NCBI GenBank assembly: GCA_964466055.1
Contig: CAYXLW010000008.1
Span: forward strand, 1-57,310
Length of the DNA: 57,310 nucleotides
Direction of reading: 5' to 3'
DNA from: CAYXLW01 sp964466055
GTDB taxonomy: Bacteria; Patescibacteriota; Gracilibacteria; GCA-2401425
Position 1 is the stretch's first letter; every line of letters begins with the position of its first letter. The position numbers were made by a program, and so were the translations under genes. The notes beneath the pieces were generated by a model. The model did no database searches. It was given only the letters and a program-made list of their open reading frames with translations, and was not told the DNA's origin. This document shows positions 24,172-32,968 of this stretch, piece after piece.

Positions 24172-25940
24172 TAAAAATTCTATCGGCTGTTTTCTTTGCC
24201 ATTATAGTAGGTACTATTAGCCTGCTTTATTGGCATGGGAAATCATTAGATGAACTTACCGTATCTGTTCCCTACGGTTCACCTGCATTGTGGGAACGTA
24301 TCTTAGATGAATCTGGTGAAATAAATGTTCCAAAATCAACCCGTGCAGTTATTCTTCCTCACCATTTGATTACAGCAACAGAACTAACGAAAGTTTACAG
24401 AGGAATTGCAAAACAATTTCAGCCTAAATTGATTGTTTTAGTCGGCCCAAATCATTTTGAAGAAGGTGAAGCGAATATACAAACATGCAATTGTACTTAT
24501 TCCACTATTAAGGGTGAATTAAAAACAAACACACGAATGCTTAAAAAAACAATTAAGAGCGATTCGATTGCTATTAATAATGAGCCTTTTGGAAAAGAGC
24601 ACAGCATATATGGTCATGCACCATTTATTAAAAACTTCTTTCCTAAGGCAGAAATTATTCCTTTTATAGTGAAATGGAAGTCGTCTGACAAGGAAGTAGA
24701 CCAATTAGCCACCCTTATAAAATCGTTTGATAATAAAGATGACATATTGCTGATTGCTAGCGTGGATTTTTCACATTATATTCCTCATCTAGCGGCTGAT
24801 TTTCATGATGAGTCTTCAATTGTCGCTATTCAAAACTTTACTCAAAATGCTATCAAATCTATTGAAGTGGATTCACCTGCTTCCCTACGACTTATAACAC
24901 GTTTTGTAGAACAACAAAACTTAATGAAGGCTACATTATTGCGTCATACTAACAGTCAGGATTTCTTCAGAGAGCAAAAACTTGAACAAACAACCAGTCA
25001 TCTTTTTATTGCCTTTTCAGAAGGCCAAAAGGAAAAGTTATCTCAAATTAGCATGCATTTTTTTGGCGATGCGATGTTCGACCGAGAAATTTCAAAACTT
25101 ATTGAAACAGAAGATATACTAGTCACACTTGCAGGTGAAGAAGGTAGATTTTTTCAGGGCAACGATTATAACATTTTGAACTTAGAAGGAGTTTTGAGTA
25201 ATCATAATAAAGCTCAAAAAAAAGAAGTTACATTTCGTTTTAATCCCGAACAGGTACTACCCCTTTTACAAAAATATGGGTTCAATGTGATTAATACGGC
25301 AAATAACCATATTATGGATTATTTTTTAACAGGCACAGAAGATACACGGAATTTTCTTTCAAAGGCAAACATGCTTTCCTTTGGTGATTATGAAGTGGGT
25401 CCTAAGTCATGCACTACAATCGAAAAAAATGATTTAAAAATCGCTTTATGTGGATTTAATGATGTAGGCAATGTATTGCAGGTAGAAACCGCTCTTGAAA
25501 TTATAGCCAATGCAAAAAAAAAGCATAATTTTGTTTTTATAAATGTTCATTGGGGCGAAGAATACAACACATCACCAACTAAGCGACAACAAGAACTCGC
25601 ACATCAATTTATTGATGCTGGCACAGATTTAATTATCGGCCATCACCCTCACGTAATACAGCCAATGGAAATATACAAAGAAAAACCTATTTTCTATTCG
25701 TTAGGGAATTTTATTTTTGACCAAATTGAACCCAAAGAAGTAAAAACTGGACTTTCAGTAGGTATCATTGCTACACGTGAAAAAATGACACTTTACGTAT
25801 TGCCATTATATACAAATGACGGGAAACCAAGTTTGCCAAATACTAAGGAAACGATGGAATTTTATGAACATTTTTTAAAAGAACAAGAAGACTATCAGTC
25901 CAATATTCGTGGAAAACTGGTAATTAATGTATCTAAGTAG
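24150..25940 (+). CDS. MEMO1-like domain fused to a CapA (poly-gamma-glutamate capsule) domain
   Basis: A 596-residue membrane-anchored protein. One TM (8-28) is followed by a MEMO/AmmeMemoRadiSam-B domain (about 60-290) with ILPHHL, VGPNHFEEG, GKEHSIYGHAPFI and SVDFSHY, the metal-site His and Asp positions of this family. Then comes a CapA-type metallophosphoesterase-fold domain (about 305-570) with FFGDAMFDR, LNLEGVLSN, NTANNHIMDY, HWGEEY, IIGHHPHVIQ and YSLGNFIFD. Both metal sites look complete. It is probably extracytoplasmic and may act on cell-envelope polymers. It ends in TAG. Confidence 0.88.
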   Translation: MGRKTLLIKILSAVFFAIIVGTISLLYWHGKSLDELTVSVPYGSPALWERILDESGEINVPKSTRAVILPHHLITATELTKVYRGIAKQFQPKLIVLVGPNHFEEGEANIQTCNCTYSTIKGELKTNTRMLKKTIKSDSIAINNEPFGKEHSIYGHAPFIKNFFPKAEIIPFIVKWKSSDKEVDQLATLIKSFDNKDDILLIASVDFSHYIPHLAADFHDESSIVAIQNFTQNAIKSIEVDSPASLRLITRFVEQQNLMKATLLRHTNSQDFFREQKLEQTTSHLFIAFSEGQKEKLSQISMHFFGDAMFDREISKLIETEDILVTLAGEEGRFFQGNDYNILNLEGVLSNHNKAQKKEVTFRFNPEQVLPLLQKYGFNVINTANNHIMDYFLTGTEDTRNFLSKANMLSFGDYEVGPKSCTTIEKNDLKIALCGFNDVGNVLQVETALEIIANAKKKHNFVFINVHWGEEYNTSPTKRQQELAHQFIDAGTDLIIGHHPHVIQPMEIYKEKPIFYSLGNFIFDQIEPKEVKTGLSVGIIATREKMTLYVLPLYTNDGKPSLPNTKETMEFYEHFLKEQEDYQSNIRGKLVINVSK

Positions 25941-25967
25941 TAATAAAACCGTCTATACTGTCCCCCA

Positions 25968-26010
25968 AAATTCAGACAATTCTATAAGGCAAAAACAAGA
26001 TAATGTTATT
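25968..26010. mobile_element. IS-end-like motif (scar)
   Basis: TGTCCCCCAAAATTCAGACA, then AAGGCAAAAACAAGATAA. It aligns with 15779-15825. The pattern resembles the left end of IS3-type elements just upstream of their first gene, but no transposase follows. Confidence 0.45.
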
Positions 26011-26019
26011 AAAGCTAGC

Positions 26020-26544
26020 TTACGAATACTTTTTTTTCACAAAGTCCCTTAATAGATCAATCGAAAAAACATAATCCTTTATTTTATGAGGCACTCCATT
26101 ATTCTTTTTGGTTACGGCAAATAATTTTTCCTCATCCATTTCTGGATACTTATAAAAATCGTGTTGGAAGTGATAAGTGATATAACGCATACATCCAAGT
26201 ACGCTTTTGTTGTTTGTTTTAGTAATTATAAATGAATCATGTTCAGACAAAATCTTTTTAATGGCTGTTTTATTTATTTTTTCATATTCCAAATGTAGTT
26301 CCAAGTGCCAAATAAAAGCATAACTGAGGTTTTGAAATGTCTTTTTGCGTACTTCTGGAATTACAAATGAGTAGAGTGTTTTTTCATTAGTAAAAAGAAG
26401 GTGTGTTTTTCTATTTGCTATAAAAATATTGGCATACCAGTTACCTATCCCTTGAGTGATTTCTATAGGAGCAAGATCATCCACTTTTTTTAATGGCTCG
26501 GGAAGTTTTTTAAAAAGCTTTTGGGTGCAGTGAAGAAGTTTCAT
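26020..26544 (-). CDS. DUF6933-like protein
   Basis: A 174-residue protein starting MKLLHCTQKLFKKL, then GNWYANIFIANRKTHLLFTNEKTLYSF (residues about 35-62), a pattern I associate with DUF6933. The start at 26544 was chosen over 26568 because the family begins there. No function is known. It lies downstream of a toxin-antitoxin pair on the same strand. Confidence 0.6.
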   Translation of the reverse strand: MKLLHCTQKLFKKLPEPLKKVDDLAPIEITQGIGNWYANIFIANRKTHLLFTNEKTLYSFVIPEVRKKTFQNLSYAFIWHLELHLEYEKINKTAIKKILSEHDSFIITKTNNKSVLGCMRYITYHFQHDFYKYPEMDEEKLFAVTKKNNGVPHKIKDYVFSIDLLRDFVKKKYS

Positions 26545-26586
26545 AATTTTTTTAGTATAATGTGCCACAAAAAGGTAATGTAAACT

Positions 26587-26862
26587 TTATAATCTAGTTG
26601 ATAAAAGCTGATAAACAATTGATCTGTGCTTTATAATGAAGATTTTTACAGACTCCTTCTCAATCCTAAACACCACTCTGTAATCACCAACTCTTAATTT
26701 TCTAAAGCCTTTCAGAGATTTTCTTAATGGCTTACCAAATAATTCTGGTGATTTCATAAGCTTTTCTTCAATAGCTTTTTTAATCATTTGCTTATCTTTT
26801 GAAGCAATCTTTTTAAGATCATCATATAAAACTAAGTCATGATAATAAATCTCGTATTTCAT
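26587..26862 (-). CDS. RelE/ParE-family toxin
   Basis: A 91-residue protein with the RelE fold pattern: an N-terminal KYEIYYHD strand, two helices, then GKPLRKSLKGFRKLRVGDYRVVFRI and VKIFIIKHRS. RelE toxins cleave mRNA on the ribosome. The start at 26862 overlaps the antitoxin stop as TAATG; the longer TTG start at 26871 is less likely. Confidence 0.9.
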   Translation of the reverse strand: MKYEIYYHDLVLYDDLKKIASKDKQMIKKAIEEKLMKSPELFGKPLRKSLKGFRKLRVGDYRVVFRIEKESVKIFIIKHRSIVYQLLSTRL

Positions 26863-27083
26863 TATTTCCAAACATCTTTATGAGATAAAAACTTAGCATT
26901 TTTGTCATCTCTAGACTCTGCTAATTCGTTTAAAACTCCATCTTCATCAAGTTCAATAGCTTGTTTAATTAATTCAGTTGCTTTTGTAGCTACAGGAACA
27001 TTGTCTCTTTCTGCAAGTGTTTTTAGGATTACTTCAAGATTATCAGGCAATGTAACATTAATCCTCTTTTTTATAGTTGGCAT
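26862..27083 (-). CDS. Ribbon-helix-helix-type antitoxin
   Basis: A 73-residue protein that begins PTIKKRINVTLPDNLEVILKTLA, a ribbon-helix-helix DNA-binding start (residues about 2-45). The acidic C-terminus would wrap the toxin. It precedes the RelE gene with a one-base overlap, as expected of an autoregulated antitoxin-first operon. Confidence 0.85.
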   Translation of the reverse strand: MPTIKKRINVTLPDNLEVILKTLAERDNVPVATKATELIKQAIELDEDGVLNELAESRDDKNAKFLSHKDVWK

Positions 27084-27165
27084 AATTTAAAATAGTTAGT
27101 GTGCCATAAGTGTATCACATAACTCTTAGATAATCAATACTTACTTACTAATAAATCTAAAATAA

Positions 27166-28535
27166 GACACCACTTTTTATAGTGTCTCATTTGTCTCATT
27201 TCTAATCTACATAACCATTGTTGTAACGATCGGCGTTGTATCATCACGAAAAGAAACCGAAGAGGATTTTATGATTGCCAATCGGAAAGTTTCGGGTGTA
27301 CAGATTGCCGCAACTATGAGTGCGGGCTTTTTTGACGGAGCAGTTCTTTCTATTTATTTGGCTTACATCTATCAATACGGTATGTCGGCGACGTGGATGT
27401 TTGTCGGATTGGCAATTGGGTTTATTTTACTTCGCAAGCGTTACGCACTCATCATTAAACGCAAGGCTGATGAAGTACAGGCATACACAATGCCAGAATA
27501 TTTTTTCAAAATATTTGGTAAACATAATATGGATTAATGTTTTCTTTTTTATTGGTGTTCCAATATTTTTTGTTGATGATAGTCAACTTTATTATCGCTG
27601 GGAAATTATTATCTCTTATTTTTCCTTTGCCATATTACCTTTCTGTAATTATCGGTGGAGTAGTTATTCTTTCTTATTTGCTATTAGCAGGATTCAAGGC
27701 AGTAATTAAAACCGATTTTTTCCAGGTGATGATAATGTTTGTTATGAGCCTGACCGTAGCTATTTTTCTGTTTGGTAAAACTTCAATCCCCATGTCGGAA
27801 TTTAATCCGATTACACTCGGAGTTGGTAACTTAATCGGATTTTTATTATTAGGAAGTATAGGAATTTTAGTGGCACCGGACTTATGGCAACGTATTTTTG
27901 TGACAAAAGATGAAACAAATCTCAAACGTGGACTTGGATATTCGGCAGTAATTTTGCCACTTTTGTCCATCATTATAAGTATTGTTGGTTTAGCGACAAA
28001 ACAATTTTTTCCTAATATTTTACCAGAAGATGCGTTAATCACTGGTTTTTCAAAATTATTACCGTTTGGACTAAAGGAATTTGGCATGGTACTACTTTAT
28101 GCTGTCGCACTTTCATCGTCTGATACTATTACTTTTACGATTTCTTCTATCTTCACACGCGACTTAAAAAATTACACCAAAAAATACAGCGAAGAATCCA
28201 TGAAAAAATTAACAAGATTTTTTATGTTGTTGTTTGTCTTTGTAACTATAATTATTGCGATAGCCTACCAAAATATAATTACTCTTGGACTATCAATGAG
28301 TAGTTTGTCTTTAGCTTTATTTCCTGTTATTTTCGGGTCATTTTATTGGAAACTCAATGAAAGAGCAGTATTTTGGAGTCTGTTTTTATCTTTTGTAAGT
28401 GTTATAATTATTTTTATTTCCGACAAAGTTACCCCTGAGAATGCAGCAATTTCTTTGCCAGTAGCCCTAATAACCCTGTTTGTTTTCCATAAAATATTTA
28501 GTCGGAAAAAATTGACTGTTGCATCAAGCCAATAA
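27166..28535 (+). pseudogene. Sodium:solute symporter family protein, decayed
   Basis: Two reading frames together make one SSS-family transporter of about 440-450 residues. The first frame is open from 27166 with no ATG, GTG or TTG at the expected start: ITIVVTIGVVSSRKETEEDF (TM1 and loop) is followed by the ATG at 27271. It ends at 27537 after YFFKIFGKHN. The second frame (open from 27528, ATG 27537) continues YGLMFSFLLVFQYF and carries the remaining helices. The join requires one extra base between about 27523 and 27530. The lack of a start plus the frameshift indicates decay rather than one sequencing error. Confidence 0.75.
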
Positions 28536-28538
28536 GGG

Positions 28539-28594
28539 GTTTTGGGCTTCGGGCATTTTACCCCTTTAATTCCCCTTTGCCCTTCGCCCAAAAC
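28539..28594. other. Long hairpin between convergent genes
   Basis: GTTTTGGGCTTCGGGCA at the left pairs with TGCCCTTCGCCCAAAAC at the right (9 bp, a 3-nt mismatch bubble, then 4-5 bp). It lies between the symporter remnant and gatC, which converge. There is no T-run on either side, so a terminator role is uncertain. Confidence 0.5.
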
Positions 28595-28606
28595 AAAAAA
28601 CAAAAT

Positions 28607-28897
28607 TTATAAAACATTCTTAACTAAAAATTGATTGTTTGCTTCTCCTTGTTGTGAAGCATCAAGCATTTTTTGCATTTTCTCGTCAGGCTGTGGAACA
28701 ACCTTATCTTCTCTTATAACGTGCTCTAACCCTGTAACTTGATAAATTGGAGCTACTCCTGTTACATCAATTTCATTAAGTTTTTCAGCATGCTCTAAAA
28801 TAGCAGAAAGATCTTTTTGGTATCTTTTAATTTCTTCTTCTGTAAGTTCTAACCGTGCCAATTTTGCAATTTTTATAACTTCCTCTCTTGTTAACAT
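28607..28897 (-). CDS. gatC: Asp-tRNA(Asn)/Glu-tRNA(Gln) amidotransferase subunit C
   Basis: A 96-residue protein with the full GatC pattern: IAKLARLELTEEEIKRYQKDL, LNEIDVTGVAP and a C-terminal QFLVKNVL. GatC stabilises the GatA-GatB complex that converts Glu-tRNA(Gln) to Gln-tRNA(Gln), which fits a tRNA-Gln in the window. gatA and gatB are not adjacent here. Confidence 0.94.
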   Translation of the reverse strand: MLTREEVIKIAKLARLELTEEEIKRYQKDLSAILEHAEKLNEIDVTGVAPIYQVTGLEHVIREDKVVPQPDEKMQKMLDASQQGEANNQFLVKNVL

Positions 28898-28992
28898 AAG
28901 AATAAATTTTATGAATTATTTAATTTATTAAAGTTTAAAACTATCTAATTTATTTGCTTTTTATACGGGAATTGTAATAAAATTTTCATACA

Positions 28993-29289
28993 ATGGAAAG
29001 TATAAAGAACATATATTTGGTTTCTAAATTTCTTTTTTTTAGCACGGGAAGTGTAATTTTTCTTCTAGCCTTTTTTTTAAGAAATGGATTTTTTACACAT
29101 TACTCAAAATTTGGAATACTCATTTTAGATGTACCTTTTCTTTTTTTTGGGCTTGTGTACCTTCTATCAAATATAAAAAAAGAAGAAGAGGAATATAATT
29201 CAGTAATGGAGGGGTTTATTTCATTTTTTGGAATACTAATCTTTGCACTTATAGTATTTTTTCACTTTGCTTTTCCCGATTTAATCTAA
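28993..29289 (+). CDS. Small three-helix membrane protein
   Basis: A 98-residue hydrophobic protein with TM helices near 10-27, 40-58 and 75-94 and an acidic KKEEEEYN loop. Not recognised. Its last 59 codons are duplicated at 30216-30393, on the other side of the HATPase gene, with mostly synonymous differences. This implies the protein has been under selection. Confidence 0.7.
   Translation: MESIKNIYLVSKFLFFSTGSVIFLLAFFLRNGFFTHYSKFGILILDVPFLFFGLVYLLSNIKKEEEEYNSVMEGFISFFGILIFALIVFFHFAFPDLI
29111..29288 (+). repeat. 178-nt direct repeat, copy A
   Basis: Coding part of the small membrane-protein gene. Copy B at 30216-30393 has the same length and roughly a dozen differences. The two copies flank the HATPase gene at 29296-30189. 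Confidence 0.9.
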
Positions 29290-29295
29290 AATTAG

Positions 29296-30189
29296 TCATT
29301 TCTCGCACTTTTTTATTCCAATAGTTATTTTTGCGCCATTATTTGCTTCATGTTTTTCTTTTAGCCTAGGATTGTAGCTATTATCAAGTCCGCCATTATG
29401 TTCTGCCTTAACTATTATTCCTCTTTCGTCAGTATCTCTTAGACCCGATCCTGTGCCCTTTGTAGTTTCTCCTTTATTGAAAATTGTACTAGCATCAGGA
29501 AATTTAGTTACATCGATTCCTTTCCCATTATCTAAAAAGGAAATATAAATCATGTCATCATATTCAACAACTTCAATTAATTGGCTTGTTGCTAATCCGT
29601 GTTTGTAAGAATTTTTTAATATATTTAAAATTAATATTGAGATATCTCCAATATTTCCTGATATTTTAGTATTATTTGGAATATTATCGATATTAATATT
29701 TAATTTATAATCCAAATCTCTTTGCTGAGAAGCATATAGTTTGCTTATCGTTGTCATCAAATCGTTTAAATTAACGGTCTTCTTATTATTTTGTATTTCT
29801 TGTTCTATGATATCGTCATCAAGGAATATAATTAAACTTTCTATAAAACTCCTTATAAGAAAAAAATATAACTTTATTTCATTACAAACTTCAATATCCT
29901 GACTTTCTTCTATATTTTTACAAAGCATTTCAGTTCTGCTTATATCCATATTGATATCATGATCATATAAAGGATAGACAATATCTTTAAAAGAGAACGC
30001 AATAAATTCTAATATGAGAGAAACTTTCTCTTTAATAAATATACTAATTTTTTCAATATTAGATTTAATTTTTTCTGCTTCAGTATTCTCTAATGTGGTC
30101 AATTTTTCTTTGATATCAAGAATAATGTCCCAATAAGGTTTACTTATTACAGTCAGTTTTTCATTTAAAAAATTTAAAGATGTAGTCAT
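29296..30189 (-). CDS. Stand-alone HATPase (histidine-kinase-like ATPase) protein
   Basis: A 297-residue soluble protein. The N-terminal 150 residues are helical, without an obvious phospho-acceptor His motif. The C-terminal ATPase has an N-box (LNILKNSYKHG, near 188), a G1 box (DNGKGID, near 217) and an F/G2 box (FNKGETTKGTGSGL, near 235). No response regulator is adjacent. It may be a sensor kinase with a divergent DHp domain or an ATPase of another type. It sits exactly between two copies of a 178-nt direct repeat, which suggests it was inserted. It ends in TGA, with TAA four codons later. Confidence 0.75.
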   Translation of the reverse strand: MTTSLNFLNEKLTVISKPYWDIILDIKEKLTTLENTEAEKIKSNIEKISIFIKEKVSLILEFIAFSFKDIVYPLYDHDINMDISRTEMLCKNIEESQDIEVCNEIKLYFFLIRSFIESLIIFLDDDIIEQEIQNNKKTVNLNDLMTTISKLYASQQRDLDYKLNINIDNIPNNTKISGNIGDISILILNILKNSYKHGLATSQLIEVVEYDDMIYISFLDNGKGIDVTKFPDASTIFNKGETTKGTGSGLRDTDERGIIVKAEHNGGLDNSYNPRLKEKHEANNGAKITIGIKKCEK

Positions 30190-30215
30190 TTGATCGTTAA
30201 ATTAATTTAGGGGAA

Positions 30216-30393
30216 TTGGAATACTCATTTTAGATCTACCTTTTCTTTTTTTTGGACTTGTCTATCTTCTATCAAATATAAAAAAAGAAGAAGAAGAATA
30301 TAATTCAGTAATGGAAGGATTTATTTCATTTTTCGGAATACTAATATTTTCACTTATAGTATTTTTCCACTTTGCTTTTCCCGATTTAATCTA
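30216..30393 (+). pseudogene. 178-nt direct repeat, copy B (fragment of small membrane-protein gene)
   Basis: Encodes the last approximately 59 residues of the protein at 28993-29289 in an intact frame ending in TAG, but without a start codon. Most differences from copy A are synonymous (for example GGG/GGA, GAG/GAA, TTT/TTC), with V/L and A/S changes. The last three bases overlap the stop of the convergent carbamoyltransferase gene. Confidence 0.85.
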
Positions 30394-32154
30394 GTCTAAT
30401 TCAAATTGTCCAATATATTTTTCTTTTAATTCAGAATCTATAAATCGTAGATTTTCTTTTTTATCTAATAAAAAATTCTCCATAACTAAATAATCCATTT
30501 CTGTGTTTACAAAAGCCTGAAAAGCTTCTTTAGGAGTGTTTACCATAGGCTCACCTCTTACATTAAAAGACGTATTAATAACGACTCCGCATCCAGTGAG
30601 CTTTTCAAATTCTTTTATAAGTTCATAATATTTTAGATTTTGCTCTTTGTTCACAGACTGGATTCTTGCAGAGTTATCAACGTGGGTAACAGCAGGAATA
30701 TTTTTAGTTTTTACAGGAGCAGTTAAAAGCATATAAGGACTTACTTTTTCTAGGTCAAAATAATCTTTTATTCTTTCTTCTAACACGCTAGGAGCAAAAG
30801 GTCTAAAGCTTTCCCTAAACTTAACTTTTAAGTTCACTTTTTTCCAATTATCTTTGTTCCTAGCATCAGCAATAATTGAACGGTTTCCAAGGGCTCTTGG
30901 TCCAAATTCAGATCTATTTTGAAACCAACCAACAACATTTTCCCCATTTATCAGTTTAGCTACTTCCTTACAGCATTCTTCAGAATTCTTAAATTTTTTA
31001 TACTTGATTTTCTTTGATTCTAAAAATTCATGTATCTTTTCTTCACTAAAACTTGGTCCTAGATATGGTGAAAAATAATTTAATGGATTCCATTGAATTT
31101 GTTCGTTTTTATACCAATAATAAAGTGCTGCCCCCAATGCTCCTCCTGCATCTCCTGAAGCAGGTTGAATATATATATTCTTAAAAATTTGTGATTTTAA
31201 AATCTTGCCATTAGCAACGCAATTAAGTGCAACACCACCTGATATACATAAATTATCAAAATTTGTTATTTCTTTTGTGTGTATTGCAAGATTAAGAACT
31301 ATCTCCTCAGTAATAGCTTGAAGTGATGAGGCAATATCAAAGTGTTTTTTATTTAACTTACCTTCCTGTTTTCTAGCAGGTTCATCAAATAATTTTTCTA
31401 AACTTCGACTGTACATTCTAAGTCCTTTTTCAAATTTAAAATACTTCATGTTCAATTTGAAAGAGCCATCTTCATATATATGAATCAACTTCTTCATTTT
31501 ATCTAAATATTTAGGTTCTCCATAAGGAGCAAGCCCCATAACCTTATATTCAGCTGAATTCACCTTAAATCCTAAATATCCTGTTATTGTTGAATATAAA
31601 AGTCCCAAAGAATCTGGATATTCTATCTCTTTTAGCATCTCAATTTTACCATCTTTAAAAATTCCAATAGAAGTTGTTGCAAATTCTCCTACTCCATCAA
31701 TTACTAAAATTGCGGATTCCTTAAATGGAGACGTATAAACGGAACTTGCAGCATGAGATATATGATGTTCAGAAAAGAATATTTTTTCCTCAGCGATATT
31801 TAAATATTTTTTTATTTTTGTTTTAATGAACAATTTATTTTTTAGCCAAATAGGAACTGCTTTTATAAATTGTAAAAATCCAAATGGCCATGTGCAAAGA
31901 AAGCTTTTTAAAATACGTTCAAATTTCAAAAATGGTTTTTCGTAAAAAACAACAGTATCAATATCTTCCATAGAGATTCCTGCATAATCCAAACAAAAAT
32001 CTATCGCATTTTTTGGAAAAGATTCATCATGTTTTTTTCTTGTAAAACGTTCTTCCTGAGATGCGGAAATGATTTCTCCATCCTTAAGCAAAACTGCTGC
32101 ACTGTCATGATAAAATGCCGATATTCCTAAAATATATTTTTCTTTTTTGATCAT
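30391..32154 (-). CDS. Carbamoyltransferase, NodU/CmcH family
   Basis: A 587-residue enzyme that transfers carbamoyl from carbamoyl phosphate to a hydroxyl, often on antibiotics or sugars. The N-terminal Kae1-like domain starts ILGISAFYHDSAAVL. It has EERFTRKKHD (near 35), HHISHAASSVY (near 130, metal-binding His residues), VIDGVGE (near 146) and SGGVALN (near 304). The C-terminal domain has FGPRALGNRSI (near 413) and TSFNVRGEP (near 528). The substrate is unknown; a cell-surface glycan is plausible. It is the last gene of the operon with a sigma factor and a small membrane protein. Confidence 0.93.
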   Translation of the reverse strand: MIKKEKYILGISAFYHDSAAVLLKDGEIISASQEERFTRKKHDESFPKNAIDFCLDYAGISMEDIDTVVFYEKPFLKFERILKSFLCTWPFGFLQFIKAVPIWLKNKLFIKTKIKKYLNIAEEKIFFSEHHISHAASSVYTSPFKESAILVIDGVGEFATTSIGIFKDGKIEMLKEIEYPDSLGLLYSTITGYLGFKVNSAEYKVMGLAPYGEPKYLDKMKKLIHIYEDGSFKLNMKYFKFEKGLRMYSRSLEKLFDEPARKQEGKLNKKHFDIASSLQAITEEIVLNLAIHTKEITNFDNLCISGGVALNCVANGKILKSQIFKNIYIQPASGDAGGALGAALYYWYKNEQIQWNPLNYFSPYLGPSFSEEKIHEFLESKKIKYKKFKNSEECCKEVAKLINGENVVGWFQNRSEFGPRALGNRSIIADARNKDNWKKVNLKVKFRESFRPFAPSVLEERIKDYFDLEKVSPYMLLTAPVKTKNIPAVTHVDNSARIQSVNKEQNLKYYELIKEFEKLTGCGVVINTSFNVRGEPMVNTPKEAFQAFVNTEMDYLVMENFLLDKKENLRFIDSELKEKYIGQFELD

Positions 32155-32159
32155 AATTA

Positions 32160-32375
32160 TTAAAATTGTTCCTTAACATCCACAACTCTTTTATATTCTT
32201 TCCAATTTGTTATTTCTTTTTTCTTCCGAACTAACTTCAAGATTTTTAGAGGGATAGCAAAAAATGGAAACATAAGAAAATAAACCAAAAATAATATTAT
32301 TCTTGTATTTATATACGCAAGAATTTCCGCAATTTGTAACCAATATTTTTTTAAAAAAAATAAAACCTTTTTCAT
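32160..32375 (-). CDS. Small membrane protein between sigma factor and carbamoyltransferase
   Basis: A 71-residue protein with one or two hydrophobic segments (about 12-45) and a basic tail. Small membrane proteins (SxtJ-like, DUF5989-like) commonly accompany NodU-type carbamoyltransferases; the resemblance is by context rather than by clear motif. The start overlaps the sigma-factor stop (TAATG) and 5 nt separate it from the carbamoyltransferase. Confidence 0.6.
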   Translation of the reverse strand: MKKVLFFLKKYWLQIAEILAYINTRIILFLVYFLMFPFFAIPLKILKLVRKKKEITNWKEYKRVVDVKEQF

Positions 32376-32968
32376 TATTTTTTATCTTTTAAGTTACTGT
32401 TTTTATCTTCATAATGGTTTTCTAGCTTTTGAATAATTTCTTTTAATTTTGCGATAGCTCTACTCAATAATATTCGTATAGCTGTTTCAGATTTATCTAA
32501 AACGATTGCAATTTCTTTATTTTGTAAATCATTAACGTACTTTAAAATAATAGCTTCACGCTGATTCTCTGGTAGTTGAACTAATGCTTTTTGTAATAAA
32601 ACTTGATCGAAATAGCCATTAGCAGATTCAGCAACATTAACTCTATCATCTTTAATTTCATCAACGAGTTCATCTATAGATATATTTTCCTTTCGTAAAT
32701 AATCAATAACTGTGTTATTTGCAATACGGTATAACCAAGAAGAAAAAGGATATTTTGTTTTTTGATATTTATCAATGTTGTTCCATGCTTTGAAAAAAGC
32801 ATCTTCTGTTAAATCTTCAGCTATTTCTTTGTGAGTTACTTTATAATATATAAAACGATATATATCTGTTAAATAAATATCATATATTTCCCCAAAAGCT
32901 TCAGTGTCTCCGTTCTGAAATTTTTTTACGATGCCATCAATTTTTTTCTGATCCTTTTTTTCAGCCAT
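32375..32968 (-). CDS. ECF-type RNA polymerase sigma factor
   Basis: A 197-residue sigma factor. Region 2 has FGEIYDIYLTDIYRFIYYKV and EDLTEDAFFKAWNNI, and PFSSWLYRIANNTVIDYLRK is region 2.4 (residues about 22-95). Region 4 has LPENQREAIILKYVNDLQNKEIA and an HTH ending in LLSRAIAKLKEI (about 135-180). The start at 32968 (MAEKKDQ) is preferred to 32977. No anti-sigma factor is next to it. Its operon ends in a carbamoyltransferase. Confidence 0.9.
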   Translation of the reverse strand: MAEKKDQKKIDGIVKKFQNGDTEAFGEIYDIYLTDIYRFIYYKVTHKEIAEDLTEDAFFKAWNNIDKYQKTKYPFSSWLYRIANNTVIDYLRKENISIDELVDEIKDDRVNVAESANGYFDQVLLQKALVQLPENQREAIILKYVNDLQNKEIAIVLDKSETAIRILLSRAIAKLKEIIQKLENHYEDKNSNLKDKK

